From positions 1 to 64,000 of the forward strand of contig NZ_FNDP01000010.1 in the NCBI RefSeq assembly GCF_900100545.1: a DNA stretch of 64,000 nt, read 5' to 3'. The position numbers were made by a program, and so were the translations under genes. The notes under the pieces are model-generated. The model saw only the letters and a program-made list of their open reading frames with translations, was not told where the DNA came from and did not search any database. The stretch is from Pseudobutyrivibrio sp. 49. GTDB taxonomy: Bacteria > Bacillota > Clostridia > Lachnospirales > Lachnospiraceae. The number at the start of each line of letters is the position of its first letter. Positions within the stretch are counted from its first letter, which is position 1. Positions 33,539 to 42,578 of the stretch are shown here, piece by piece.

Positions 33539-36286
33539 ATGAACCTAAGACAATTGAGGGGAATAATTACTAAGGGTGGAAAAATGGCGTTTCCTGAACA
33601 CAGGGACTTAGTCCGCCAACTTGGTGCCGACAGTATGGTATTGCTGAAAAATAATGGCATTCTTCCTATTCAGCGAGGTAAGATTGCGTTATTTGGATCA
33701 GGGGCTGTTGACACTCTTTTTTGCGGCATTTTTTACAACCGAGTTTACACAGATAAAAATGTAAACGTCAGGGATGGCCTCGAAAATAACGGATTTACGT
33801 TTAGCACCGATAGCTGGCTGAACAAGATGGAAAAGGCTGTGAAGCAGGCTGAACGTGAGTATTCAGATTCGAAAAATCGGGTGAATATTATGTTTGGCGG
33901 AATGAAAATGCTTTCACCTGAGGTTCCAATTTCAGAGGCTGATATGGCAGAAGCTATTCTTGGAACTGATACATGTGTATATGTAGCCAGAAGACCTTTT
34001 ATAGATGATCCTCAATTTTTTGAGAATAATAAAACATATCAGTTTTCTCCTGAGGAGATGGATAATATTAATCGTATAGCATCATCCTTCAAGAATGTAA
34101 TTCTGGTATTAAATTCCAATGCTTTAGAGATTGCAGCTGTTGCAAGAATGAAAAGCGTAAAGGGTATTATCCTTATGGGAGTTCCTGGCATGGAAGCGGG
34201 AAATTCCCTTGCAGATGTTCTAACGGGAGCAGTGAACCCAAGTGGACGTCTGACCTGTACATGGGCGAAGAAATTCAAGGATTATTCAACCTGCTACAAT
34301 CATTCTGCAACCACGAAGGCAGTCAGGGAAAACTCAATAGACTATAAAGAAGGTGTCTATGTAGGATATCGTTATTTTGATGCCTTTGATATCACGCCGT
34401 TGTATCCATTTGGCTTCGGTTTGAGTTATACCAGCTTTGATATGAACCTTGAATATTTCGAGGCAAGCTGGATATCAATAATGATGAGAGTGAAGGTGAC
34501 AAATACTGGAGACTGCGCTGGTCGACAGGTGGTTCAGGTATATTGCACTCTTCCAGATGGCAAGCTTGATAAACCATACCAGGTACTTTGCGGCTTTGGA
34601 AAGACTGGTAAGATAAAGCCAGGTGAATCAGAGGAAGTAACTGTAAAGATTCCAATGATGGCGCTTACTTCCTTCGATGAGGAAGAATCTCTATTCCTTA
34701 TGGAGGAGGGCGATTATATATTCAGATTGGGAAGCGATTCTCGAGATACAAAGATTTGTGCAAAGATGGTTTTGGACAAAACAACTATCTTGAAGAAGGT
34801 TACTCAGTTTGTCGAGAAGCGTGATTTTGGAAATTATCTTACACCACCTCCACGAAAGGAAGAGGAGACAGGATACATACTTGTGGCATCCCTGTCAGGT
34901 GACGATTACAATTCCTTGAACAGAGACGTTGTGCCACAGGATGAATTTACTACCTATGTCACCGAGGGTAGCAATTATCTCTCATATGTTAACAATAATG
35001 CCTACGATATTCCTTTCAGGGCTTATGAGAAAATCGAAAAGGTGAAGCCTTGCGGAAGCGCTACGTTTATTGATGTGGTTAAGGGCAAGGTTACAATGGA
35101 GGAGTTTGTCGCTTCACTATCACCAGAAATTTTAGCGCGAATCGTAATTGGTTCTGTGGAAGAATCGAAACTTGATAACGACAGTAGATTTGGTTTCAAA
35201 TTTAATATTGATGACAAGAAGATTGATATCGCCGCTAAATCCACTAATCAGTTTGAGACTACCTTGGGTATTCCAAGAGTTAATTTCGCGGATGGTCCAT
35301 CTGGACTAAGAATAGTTGGTATTCCATGTACCTGTTTTCCATCACCTATGAATATGGCACAGACCTGGGATATGAGTGCCATGGTTAGAATGGGCCGCGC
35401 CTATGGCCGTGAGATGGAGGAATATGATATTGATTATTGTCTTGCTCCATTTTTAAATGTAAATCGAAATCCTATGTGGTGCAGAAGCTTTGAATTCTAT
35501 TCTGAGGATCCTGCATTATCAGGTGTTCTTGGTGCAGGCTTTATCATGGGTGTAAAGAGATATGAGGGCAGAAATGTCATATTAAAAAATCTCGTAACCA
35601 CCAATCAGGAGACCTTTACATGGGATGCAGATATTAACCTTACAAGAAGAGCCTTTGCAGAAATTTACTTAAGACCATTTTCTGCATGTGTAAGCATAAT
35701 AAAGCCTGCAGGATTTTTAACTTCTGGAAACAGGATAAATGGCAAGTTCACCTCATCTCAAAAGGGACTTATTACTGATATAGCAAGAGTTGACTGGGGC
35801 TTTAACGGATTTATCATGTCCGACTGGGGCTCAATGTCAGATAAGGGCGAGGATATTCATGCTGGCTGCGATTTGATTATGCCAGGTTATGATCCAGACA
35901 AGCTTTTGGAATCTATGATGAATGTATCTCCAACCTTTGAGCCAGATGGTTATGTCTCTGTTGTCGAACGAGCACATCTTTATGGAATGCCAATGATTAG
36001 ATATGAAAAATGGGGTTCTTTCAAGTTGGATAAAAAGGGTGATGCCCGTGTAACTACTATTGTTGAACCGGGAAAGAAGGTTAGCGAGAAGGCAATCGAA
36101 TTACAAAAAGAAGGTCTATGTAAGATTAAAGAGCAAGCGGATGGAACAAGGCAGATTACCTATAAAGGATTTAATCGTGGACCATATCTTGCACTTGGCG
36201 ATTTGCAGCAGGCGGCTATTCATTTGTTAGAGGAATACAAAAATACTGCATCGATGAAAAAATTAATAGAAAACGCAAACATTTAG
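33539..36286 (+). CDS. Glycoside hydrolase family 3 protein with inverted domain order
   Basis: 915 residues from ATG 33539, which has AAGGAG 9 nt upstream; ATG 33584 is a second choice. ATG 33479 is only 9 bp behind a TATAAT box and is unlikely. The GH3 C-terminal domain comes first (A-D-S-M-V-L-L-K-N-N-G-I-L-P-I), then a fibronectin-III-like domain (about 290-400), then the GH3 barrel (F-A-D-G-P-S-G-L-R), with the nucleophile in F-I-M-S-D-W-G. This order is known from some rumen beta-glucosidases. The usual K-H-F substrate motif reads K-N-L (Asn codon 35588-35590), so activity or specificity may be altered. No signal peptide. Confidence 0.85.
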   Translation: MNLRQLRGIITKGGKMAFPEHRDLVRQLGADSMVLLKNNGILPIQRGKIALFGSGAVDTLFCGIFYNRVYTDKNVNVRDGLENNGFTFSTDSWLNKMEKAVKQAEREYSDSKNRVNIMFGGMKMLSPEVPISEADMAEAILGTDTCVYVARRPFIDDPQFFENNKTYQFSPEEMDNINRIASSFKNVILVLNSNALEIAAVARMKSVKGIILMGVPGMEAGNSLADVLTGAVNPSGRLTCTWAKKFKDYSTCYNHSATTKAVRENSIDYKEGVYVGYRYFDAFDITPLYPFGFGLSYTSFDMNLEYFEASWISIMMRVKVTNTGDCAGRQVVQVYCTLPDGKLDKPYQVLCGFGKTGKIKPGESEEVTVKIPMMALTSFDEEESLFLMEEGDYIFRLGSDSRDTKICAKMVLDKTTILKKVTQFVEKRDFGNYLTPPPRKEEETGYILVASLSGDDYNSLNRDVVPQDEFTTYVTEGSNYLSYVNNNAYDIPFRAYEKIEKVKPCGSATFIDVVKGKVTMEEFVASLSPEILARIVIGSVEESKLDNDSRFGFKFNIDDKKIDIAAKSTNQFETTLGIPRVNFADGPSGLRIVGIPCTCFPSPMNMAQTWDMSAMVRMGRAYGREMEEYDIDYCLAPFLNVNRNPMWCRSFEFYSEDPALSGVLGAGFIMGVKRYEGRNVILKNLVTTNQETFTWDADINLTRRAFAEIYLRPFSACVSIIKPAGFLTSGNRINGKFTSSQKGLITDIARVDWGFNGFIMSDWGSMSDKGEDIHAGCDLIMPGYDPDKLLESMMNVSPTFEPDGYVSVVERAHLYGMPMIRYEKWGSFKLDKKGDARVTTIVEPGKKVSEKAIELQKEGLCKIKEQADGTRQITYKGFNRGPYLALGDLQQAAIHLLEEYKNTASMKKLIENANI

Positions 36287-36363
36287 TGCAAAATGTTTAT
36301 TCAAAATCAAACTCTCTTCGTATACAATATGTTGGAAAAATAAAGTATATGAAGGGAGTTTTT

Positions 36364-37713
36364 ATGTTAGCAGAAATATTTGCTATAGTCATTTTTTTGG
36401 CTATGTTCGTACTAATCGTATGGGATAGATTTCCAAAGCATTATGTGACATTGGGCTGTGCTGCTCTTACCAGTATTTTTGTATTTGGTATTGGTATGAG
36501 AGACGCTCATGCATTCGTAAATACGTTAGCATTTAAGAACATTTTTAAAACTAGTTTTTGGTATTCAGCAGGAGAGGCTGCTGAGCAGACTTCAGGTATC
36601 AACTGGGCTACTATCATTTTCCTTTGGGGCATGATGGTAATGGTAGAAGGTATGGCTGCGGCAGGCTTCTTTGATTGGCTTTGTCTCAAGATTGCAAAGC
36701 TTGCAAATTTTGAGCCTAGAAAGATTTTCGTAGCATTCATGGTACTATCATCTGTACTTGCTATGTTTATTGATTCAATCACAGTTATTCTGTTCCTTGC
36801 AGCAGTTACAATCCGTTTGGCACGTACATTAAAGTTTAATCCAGTGCCAGTTATCATGGCGGAGATTTTCTGTGCAAACCTCGGTGGTAGTGCCACAATG
36901 TGCGGTGATCCACCAAACATTATTATCGGTACATCTCTTGGATATTCCTTTGCAGATTTCGTAATGAATACAGGAGCCCTTGCTGCAGTGTCCCTTGTGA
37001 TTATCATCATCTATTTTTACTTTACAATGCGTAATCGTCTTCAGAATCCAGCGGACAAGGTAGACCCTAGCACAATCGATGTGGATATTAAGATTAATGA
37101 TAAGAAGATGTTCTTCTGGAGCGTAGTTATTTTTGCCATAGCAGTAGGTCTTCTTATTACACATGCTATGACAGGTCTTACTGTTGCATTCATCGGTGTG
37201 TTTGTAGCTATCATCACACTTTGTGCAGGAAGAAAGAGATTCAAAGAGCTTATCACAAGAGTTGATTATGAGACTCTGTTTTTCTTCATCGGACTTTTTG
37301 TTGTAGTTGGTGGTCTCGAGGAGACAGGCGTACTTGTTACTATCGCAAATGTTATCGCAAAGATTTCAGGTGGTAATGCACACGTTATGATTGCCATCAT
37401 ACTTTGGGTAAGTGCAGTCGCATCAGCCTTCATTGATAACATTCCATTCTCAGCTACTATGATTCCTGTTATCAATGCTTTGGCACAGACTACAGGTGTA
37501 GATCTTTCGACAATGGCATGGACACTTGCTGTTGGTACAGATATCGGTGGAAGCATGACTCCTATCGGAGCTTCAGCTAACGTAGTTGGTATCTCTACTG
37601 CAGGTAAAGAAGGTTATCCTATCAGCTGGGCAACCTACTGCAAGGAGCTCGTACCAGGCACCATCATTGTAATTGTCGTATCAATGCTTAATATTTATTT
37701 AAGATACTTATAG
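36364..37713 (+). CDS. SLC13/ArsB-NhaD-type permease
   Basis: 449 residues from ATG 36364, preceded by AAGGGAG; an upstream frame from 36286 has no ribosome binding site. About 11-12 membrane segments. Motifs of the ion transporter superfamily occur twice: G-G-S-A-T-M-C-G-D-P-P-N-I-I-I-G in the first half and G-G-S-M-T-P-I-G-A-S-A-N-V-V-G in the second, with D-N-I-P-F-S-A-T-M between. Related proteins carry Na+/H+, arsenite or dicarboxylates, and the substrate cannot be decided. It follows the GH3 gene by about 75 bp and probably has its own promoter. Confidence 0.85.
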   Translation: MLAEIFAIVIFLAMFVLIVWDRFPKHYVTLGCAALTSIFVFGIGMRDAHAFVNTLAFKNIFKTSFWYSAGEAAEQTSGINWATIIFLWGMMVMVEGMAAAGFFDWLCLKIAKLANFEPRKIFVAFMVLSSVLAMFIDSITVILFLAAVTIRLARTLKFNPVPVIMAEIFCANLGGSATMCGDPPNIIIGTSLGYSFADFVMNTGALAAVSLVIIIIYFYFTMRNRLQNPADKVDPSTIDVDIKINDKKMFFWSVVIFAIAVGLLITHAMTGLTVAFIGVFVAIITLCAGRKRFKELITRVDYETLFFFIGLFVVVGGLEETGVLVTIANVIAKISGGNAHVMIAIILWVSAVASAFIDNIPFSATMIPVINALAQTTGVDLSTMAWTLAVGTDIGGSMTPIGASANVVGISTAGKEGYPISWATYCKELVPGTIIVIVVSMLNIYLRYL

Positions 37714-37718
37714 AATTT

Positions 37719-37823
37719 ATAAAGCCACCAGTAGCTATCAATCTCTAAGTGTTACTCAAGCGAAGCTTTCTTCAGCTGAGCGGAGTAATATCTTAGGCTT
37801 GAGAGCGTAACTGGGGGCTTTAA
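37719..37823 (+). other. Long imperfect hairpin (about 105 nt)
   Basis: The two halves are inverted copies with interruptions: AAAGCC, CCAGT, GC, CAA, CTAAG and TTACTC on the left pair in order with GAGTAA, CTTAG, TTG, GC, ACTGG and GGCTTT on the right. A short T-rich stretch (TTTAATTTATTT) follows. It may be an elaborate terminator, a small RNA or a miniature inverted-repeat element. Confidence 0.5.
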
Positions 37824-37879
37824 TTTATTTAGTGAATCATATAAAATAAAATTAACAAAATACTGAAGGGGGTTAGTTT

Positions 37880-38479
37880 ATGGGGCAGTTTATCATTTCA
37901 GTAGGTAGAGAGTACGGCAGTGGCGGACACTACATCGCTTCAATTTTGGCAGAGCGTTTCAATGTTCCTATGTATGATCGAAACATGTTGGATCAGTGGG
38001 CAGAGAAAAACGGCATTGATGCTGAAAATCTGTACAAGCATGAAGAGATGAAGCGTCAGGGTCTTCACCGTACTGTCAGAGGCCATTCTTCTTCTGTTCA
38101 GGATTCCATTGCACAGCTTCAGTTCAATTTCATAAGAGAGAAAGCAGCATCAGGAGAGAGCTTCGTGGTAGTTGGACGATGCGCAGAGAATGTTTTGCGT
38201 GACAATCCAGCATTGATTTCTATTTTTGTCAGAGGTGAGGAGGATGCCAAGGTTGAGCGTATCAGCCGCCTGTACAAGCTCAATAAGCTTGAGGCAAAGG
38301 CGAAGATGTTCCGTCACGACAAAAAGAGAAAGGCATATCACAACTATTACTCTAAGATGAAATGGGGCGATAGCAGAGGATATGATTTCTGCGTTAACAG
38401 TTCTTTGATGGGTGTAGAGGCTACTGCGGAGGGCCTGTATCACCTGATTTCAGAATACCTGAAAGAAAAAGAGAAGTAG
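37880..38479 (+). CDS. Cytidylate kinase-like protein
   Basis: 199 residues. A P-loop-type start (I-S-V-G-R-E-Y-G-S-G-G-H) and R-N-M-L near 40 match the cytidylate kinase-like family (AAA_26/Cytidylate_kin2), common in Lachnospiraceae and distinct from Cmk. The middle has V-V-V-G-R-C-A-E-N-V-L, and H-D-K-K-R is a lid-like segment. True CMP kinase activity has not been shown for the family as far as I know. It has a GGGGG ribosome binding site and lies 39 bp before the response regulator gene. Confidence 0.82.
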   Translation: MGQFIISVGREYGSGGHYIASILAERFNVPMYDRNMLDQWAEKNGIDAENLYKHEEMKRQGLHRTVRGHSSSVQDSIAQLQFNFIREKAASGESFVVVGRCAENVLRDNPALISIFVRGEEDAKVERISRLYKLNKLEAKAKMFRHDKKRKAYHNYYSKMKWGDSRGYDFCVNSSLMGVEATAEGLYHLISEYLKEKEK

Positions 38480-38518
38480 TATTAGTTTTAGTAAGTTTTA
38501 GAAGGATTTTGGGGAATA

Positions 38519-40126
38519 ATGTATAGTGTATTTTTGGTCGAGGATGAAATTGTGATCCGCGACGGGTTAAAGGCCAGCTTTCCATGGGAACAGTATGGTT
38601 TCGCTTATGTAGGAGATGCAGCTGATGGAGAGATGGCATTGCCACTTATCAGACAGACTAAGCCGGACGTTCTAATTACAGATATTAGAATGCCTTTTAT
38701 GGATGGCATAGCCTTATCTAAAATGATTAAGAAGGAGTTACCTAATACAAGAATAATAATTATTAGTGGCTTCGATGATTTTTCTTATGCCCAGGAGGCA
38801 ATAAGCATTGGTGTAGACAATTACCTGTTAAAGCCTATCACTAAGGATAAGCTGAAGGAGGTTATGGCAGATGCTAAGGCCAAGCTGGATAAAGAAAATG
38901 AGAAAGATAATTATCTAGAGCAATTCAAAGCAGAAAGTCAGGAGTACGAACAGTTCGCTAGAGTAAGATTCTTTAATCAGCTTGTAAGCGGCGCCATGTC
39001 TGTCTCAGAGGTTTATGAGAAATCTGAGGAGCTGGGGCTTTCTCTTGATGCCACAAACTATAATCTTGTGCTTCTTGATTTTTCACCTATGACAGAGGTG
39101 GCAGCAGCGCCTGTATATTCAAAATACATGGCTCGTCTTTCAGAGCAGCTGATGCAGTTTTTGAAGTGCTGTCCGGAATATATTGTGTTCCACTGGAACA
39201 TGGATACCTATGCGATTATTGTAAAGGGAGATGTGGACACAATAGCAAGTCATACTACAACACTCATCGAAAACATACAGCGTCGATGTATGGTTTATGA
39301 GGATGAGATTAATTGGTATCTTGCTGAAAGTGGACCTATTACGAGATTCTCCGAATTCTCTAAAGCATGTCAGATTGCAAATAAGAGACTTAGCTGCCGA
39401 TACATGAATCCATCAGGTCATATATTTACAGATTTAGATATTGAAACCATTAGAAACAATAATGAGGAAAGCGATACAGCAACCATCGACCAGCGACTGG
39501 TTATGTTGTTTTTGGAAAATGCAGAGGAATCCGAGATACAGGGATTCCTTGGAAATCTTATAAATAAGCAGACGAAGAATGCTATGAAGTCTGTTTTGTT
39601 TAGCAAGTATTTTGCTATGACTATGTACATGTGCGTATGCGATTATTTACGTAAGCTTTCGATGGACCCATCTACAGCCCTTGAAACAAATACCAGAGCT
39701 TCCATAGAAAATGTGGAGCCAGAGACTGTAATGGAATTGGTGGAGCGCATGTTTGCCATTGCCATTTCAAAACGTAAAAACGTAGTAGGCACACAGTCTA
39801 AATCACAGCTTTCTGCTGCTATTAAGTATGTGGATGAGCATTACGCAGATAGCAATCTTAGCTTAAATGAAGTGGCTAAGGAGGTTAATATTTCTCCAAG
39901 CTACCTGAGCGCAATGTTCTCAAGAGAGAATAAAACAACCTTCGTGGAATACATGACAGCAAAGCGTATGGAGCATGCCAAGAATATGCTTCTTACTACC
40001 GGAGAGAAATCTCAGGCAATTGCTGAGCAGGTGGGTTACAAGGATCCACATTATTTCAGTTACATCTTCAAAAAGACTTATGGCCTTAGCCCTAAGGAAT
40101 TCAGAGCAAAGGGGCAGGGCGCATGA
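38519..40126 (+). CDS. Response regulator with AraC-type output (YesN-like)
   Basis: 535 residues. The receiver domain (1-120) has the acidic pair E8-D9, phosphoacceptor Asp55 in L-I-T-D-I-R-M-P and Lys in L-L-K-P. A long middle region (about 130-420) has no clear domain, as in other YesN proteins. Two AraC-type helix-turn-helix motifs end the protein (L-S-L-N-E-V-A-K-E-V-N-I-S-P-S-Y-L-S, then I-A-E-Q-V-G-Y-K-D-P-H-Y-F-S). The stop overlaps the next ATG (ATGA), so regulator and kinase are made together. Its likely targets are the sugar-uptake genes downstream. Confidence 0.93.
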   Translation: MYSVFLVEDEIVIRDGLKASFPWEQYGFAYVGDAADGEMALPLIRQTKPDVLITDIRMPFMDGIALSKMIKKELPNTRIIIISGFDDFSYAQEAISIGVDNYLLKPITKDKLKEVMADAKAKLDKENEKDNYLEQFKAESQEYEQFARVRFFNQLVSGAMSVSEVYEKSEELGLSLDATNYNLVLLDFSPMTEVAAAPVYSKYMARLSEQLMQFLKCCPEYIVFHWNMDTYAIIVKGDVDTIASHTTTLIENIQRRCMVYEDEINWYLAESGPITRFSEFSKACQIANKRLSCRYMNPSGHIFTDLDIETIRNNNEESDTATIDQRLVMLFLENAEESEIQGFLGNLINKQTKNAMKSVLFSKYFAMTMYMCVCDYLRKLSMDPSTALETNTRASIENVEPETVMELVERMFAIAISKRKNVVGTQSKSQLSAAIKYVDEHYADSNLSLNEVAKEVNISPSYLSAMFSRENKTTFVEYMTAKRMEHAKNMLLTTGEKSQAIAEQVGYKDPHYFSYIFKKTYGLSPKEFRAKGQGA

Positions 40127-41568
40127 GAGTGAATACTGCATTTATGAAAAAGTCTACCACCAGCAACATGCTCAGAAGACTTATAGCAGTTACCCTTGTT
40201 CCCATGAGTATAGTTGTAGCCGTTCTCATAGGTGTTTTGTGTTGGTATTCCATTCAGTATAGGACTATTCTGCAGAATGTTACTTCTGCATCAGCCTTCA
40301 GTCAGAACTTCAAAAATGATGTTGATTTGAAGATGTTTTATTACGTAAGTGACAGTGCCTATTCTGAAGGAAAGCCTGTGGACGAGGTAGAACGCGCCAG
40401 AGAACTGGCAGATACCTTACTGTTACACACTACTCAGAAGAAAAGCATCGAGGCTATAGAATCAGTTCGTGATTTGTGTGTGACTCTGGAGCTTCGCATG
40501 GATGAAATCGATAATGCAGGTTCCTATGATGAGGGCATGACTCAGCTGGAAAATAATATTTATATTTTGACCGAGCTGATTCAGAGCTATATGTATGATT
40601 ATCTGTATTATGAGTCTGCACATCTGAGCCAGCTGCAGAATGAAATCACTGAGCAGTTGCAGTATGTGATACTTGGTATTTTTGGTCTGTTTGTAGTTTT
40701 GATAGTGACAATTGCTGTGTATACCTCACATCTTACTGAGCAAATCAATTCACCTCTTACCAAGCTTACCAATCGTGTAAAGGATATTCAGAGGGGGGAT
40801 TTTGAACAGCATATTCCTGTTGAAGCCACGGCGGTAGAGATTCAGACCTTGTCCGATGGTTTTGAGGAAATGGTTGGTCAGCTTAATTCTCTCATCCAGG
40901 AGAATAAAAAGGCTGAACGAAGAAAACGTCATGCGGAGTTAGAGCTTTTGCAGGCCCAGATTAATCCGCATTTCTTATACAACACATTGGATACTATTAT
41001 CTGGCTGATAGAGGCAGATAAAAAACAGGATAGTATCGAAATGGTTAGTGCCCTGTCAGATTTCTTTAGATTCTGTCTTAGCAGGGGCAAGGATGTTATT
41101 ACACTGGAGGAAGAGCAGAAGCACGTACTGAGTTATCTTTCCATCCAAAAAACAAGATATCAGGATCGTATGGACTATGATGTTAGTATTCCAGAAAGTC
41201 TTTATGGATATTCAATTCCAAAGTTGACATTACAGCCACTGGTTGAAAACAGTATTTACCATGGCATTAAGCTTCAGCGCGAAAAGGGAGTAATTAAAGT
41301 AAGCGCGGTAGACTTGGGAGATATTATCGAGCTTACTGTAAAGGATAACGGCGCAGGCATGAGTGAGGAGCGTCTTGCGGAATTGAGAAATGCCCTTGAA
41401 AATGGTGAGAAGATAGGCTTTGGTCTTAGAACTGTTCACCAGAGAATGCAGCTTTTATACGGAGACGAATATGGTCTTAAGATATCAAGCTCTGAGGGGG
41501 TAGGCACCACCATAACAGCGGTAATACCAAAGGTGGAGAGCAGTGAAAAGGGGATAATAAATGTTTAG
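40123..41568 (+). CDS. Sensor histidine kinase (YesM-like)
   Basis: 481 residues. Membrane helices near 20-45 and 180-203 bracket an extracellular region of about 135 residues. A HAMP linker follows (about 205-260). The His-kinase domain has His283 in Q-I-N-P-H-F-L-Y-N-T-L-D and the N and G boxes L-V-E-N-S-I-Y-H-G and D-N-G-A-G-M. The outside domain is small and has no Cache signature I can see, which fits sensing through a separate binding protein. The last 8 bp overlap the start of a sugar-binding lipoprotein gene. Confidence 0.92.
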   Translation: MRVNTAFMKKSTTSNMLRRLIAVTLVPMSIVVAVLIGVLCWYSIQYRTILQNVTSASAFSQNFKNDVDLKMFYYVSDSAYSEGKPVDEVERARELADTLLLHTTQKKSIEAIESVRDLCVTLELRMDEIDNAGSYDEGMTQLENNIYILTELIQSYMYDYLYYESAHLSQLQNEITEQLQYVILGIFGLFVVLIVTIAVYTSHLTEQINSPLTKLTNRVKDIQRGDFEQHIPVEATAVEIQTLSDGFEEMVGQLNSLIQENKKAERRKRHAELELLQAQINPHFLYNTLDTIIWLIEADKKQDSIEMVSALSDFFRFCLSRGKDVITLEEEQKHVLSYLSIQKTRYQDRMDYDVSIPESLYGYSIPKLTLQPLVENSIYHGIKLQREKGVIKVSAVDLGDIIELTVKDNGAGMSEERLAELRNALENGEKIGFGLRTVHQRMQLLYGDEYGLKISSSEGVGTTITAVIPKVESSEKGIINV

Positions 41569-42571
41569 GGTTAAGAAAAAAATAAGCGCCTTAATGGCGG
41601 TAATGCTGGCTATAAGTATAACGGCTTGTGGTTCTCAGTCAGCTTTTGGAGAATTTGATGAAGATAATGGAAATCTGATAGTGGTGGGATTTTCCCAGCC
41701 AGGAGCAGAATCAACCTGGCGTGTTGCTCTTACAGATTCTGTTAAAGAGAATTTTACTGAAGAAAGAGGCTATAAGCTTATTTACAAGGATGGCCGCTCG
41801 AAGCAGGATAATCAGATAAAGGATATTCGTACCTTTATCCAGCAGGGAGTGGATTACATAATTATTAGTCCTATAGTAGAGACTGGATGGGATACAGTTT
41901 TGTCCGAGGCAAAGGATGCAGGGATTCCAGTTATTATTTGCGATAGAAATGTTGTTGTAGAGAATGAATCCCTTTACACAGCTTTTGTGGGCTCAGATTT
42001 TACAGCCGAGGGAGAATGTGCAGTTTCGAATCTGGAAAAGTATATACAGGATGATGAGGATGGACAGATAAATATTGTTCATATCCAGGGAACTCTTGGT
42101 TCCTCAGCTCAGTTGGGAAGAACCAAGGCAATCGAAGAAGCAGTTAAGGAACATAGCAATTGGAATATTGTGGCTCAGGATTGTGGAGAATTTACAAAGG
42201 CTAAGGGTAGAGAAATAATGGCTCAGGCTATAGAGGAGCTTGGTGCTGAAAACATTGATGTTGCTTACTGTGAAAATGATGAGGAAGCCTATGGTGCCAT
42301 TCAGGCAATGAATGAGGCTGGCGTTAAATATGGAAATAAAGAAGGAATAAAAATAGTATCCTTTGATGCCATGAACTCGGCAATGGTACTATGTATGAAC
42401 GGACACATCAGTGTGGAGGTGGAATGCAATCCCCTTCAGGGCCCTTACATCTATAATCTTATAAGTCGCCTTGAAAAAGGAAATGCAGTTCCAAAAATCA
42501 CATACGTTCATGAGGAATGTTTTACAGCTGACAACCTCGCACCTGAAATAATAGAAAAAAGAAGATTCTAA
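41561..42571 (+). CDS. Sugar-binding lipoprotein linked to the two-component pair
   Basis: 336 residues, a periplasmic-binding-protein-like domain of the ribose/galactofuranose (YtfQ-like) group. The lipobox I-T-A-C anchors Cys23. Motifs: V-G-F-S-Q-P-G-A-E-S-T-W-R near the start, I-I-S-P-I-V-E-T-G-W-D-T-V and G-S-S-A-Q-L-G-R-T-K. It resembles the transporter's binding protein at 43890, but it overlaps the kinase gene and is followed by a terminator, with no permease of its own. That suggests a sensing role, handing the bound-sugar signal to the kinase, as in the XylFII-LytS type of system. Confidence 0.85.
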   Translation: MFRVKKKISALMAVMLAISITACGSQSAFGEFDEDNGNLIVVGFSQPGAESTWRVALTDSVKENFTEERGYKLIYKDGRSKQDNQIKDIRTFIQQGVDYIIISPIVETGWDTVLSEAKDAGIPVIICDRNVVVENESLYTAFVGSDFTAEGECAVSNLEKYIQDDEDGQINIVHIQGTLGSSAQLGRTKAIEEAVKEHSNWNIVAQDCGEFTKAKGREIMAQAIEELGAENIDVAYCENDEEAYGAIQAMNEAGVKYGNKEGIKIVSFDAMNSAMVLCMNGHISVEVECNPLQGPYIYNLISRLEKGNAVPKITYVHEECFTADNLAPEIIEKRRF

Positions 42572-42578
42572 TTATATT

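Noticed and set aside
37860-38480. Cytidylate kinase Cmk proper
   Set aside because: The sequence matches the cytidylate kinase-like family rather than Cmk, so the gene symbol cmk was not used.
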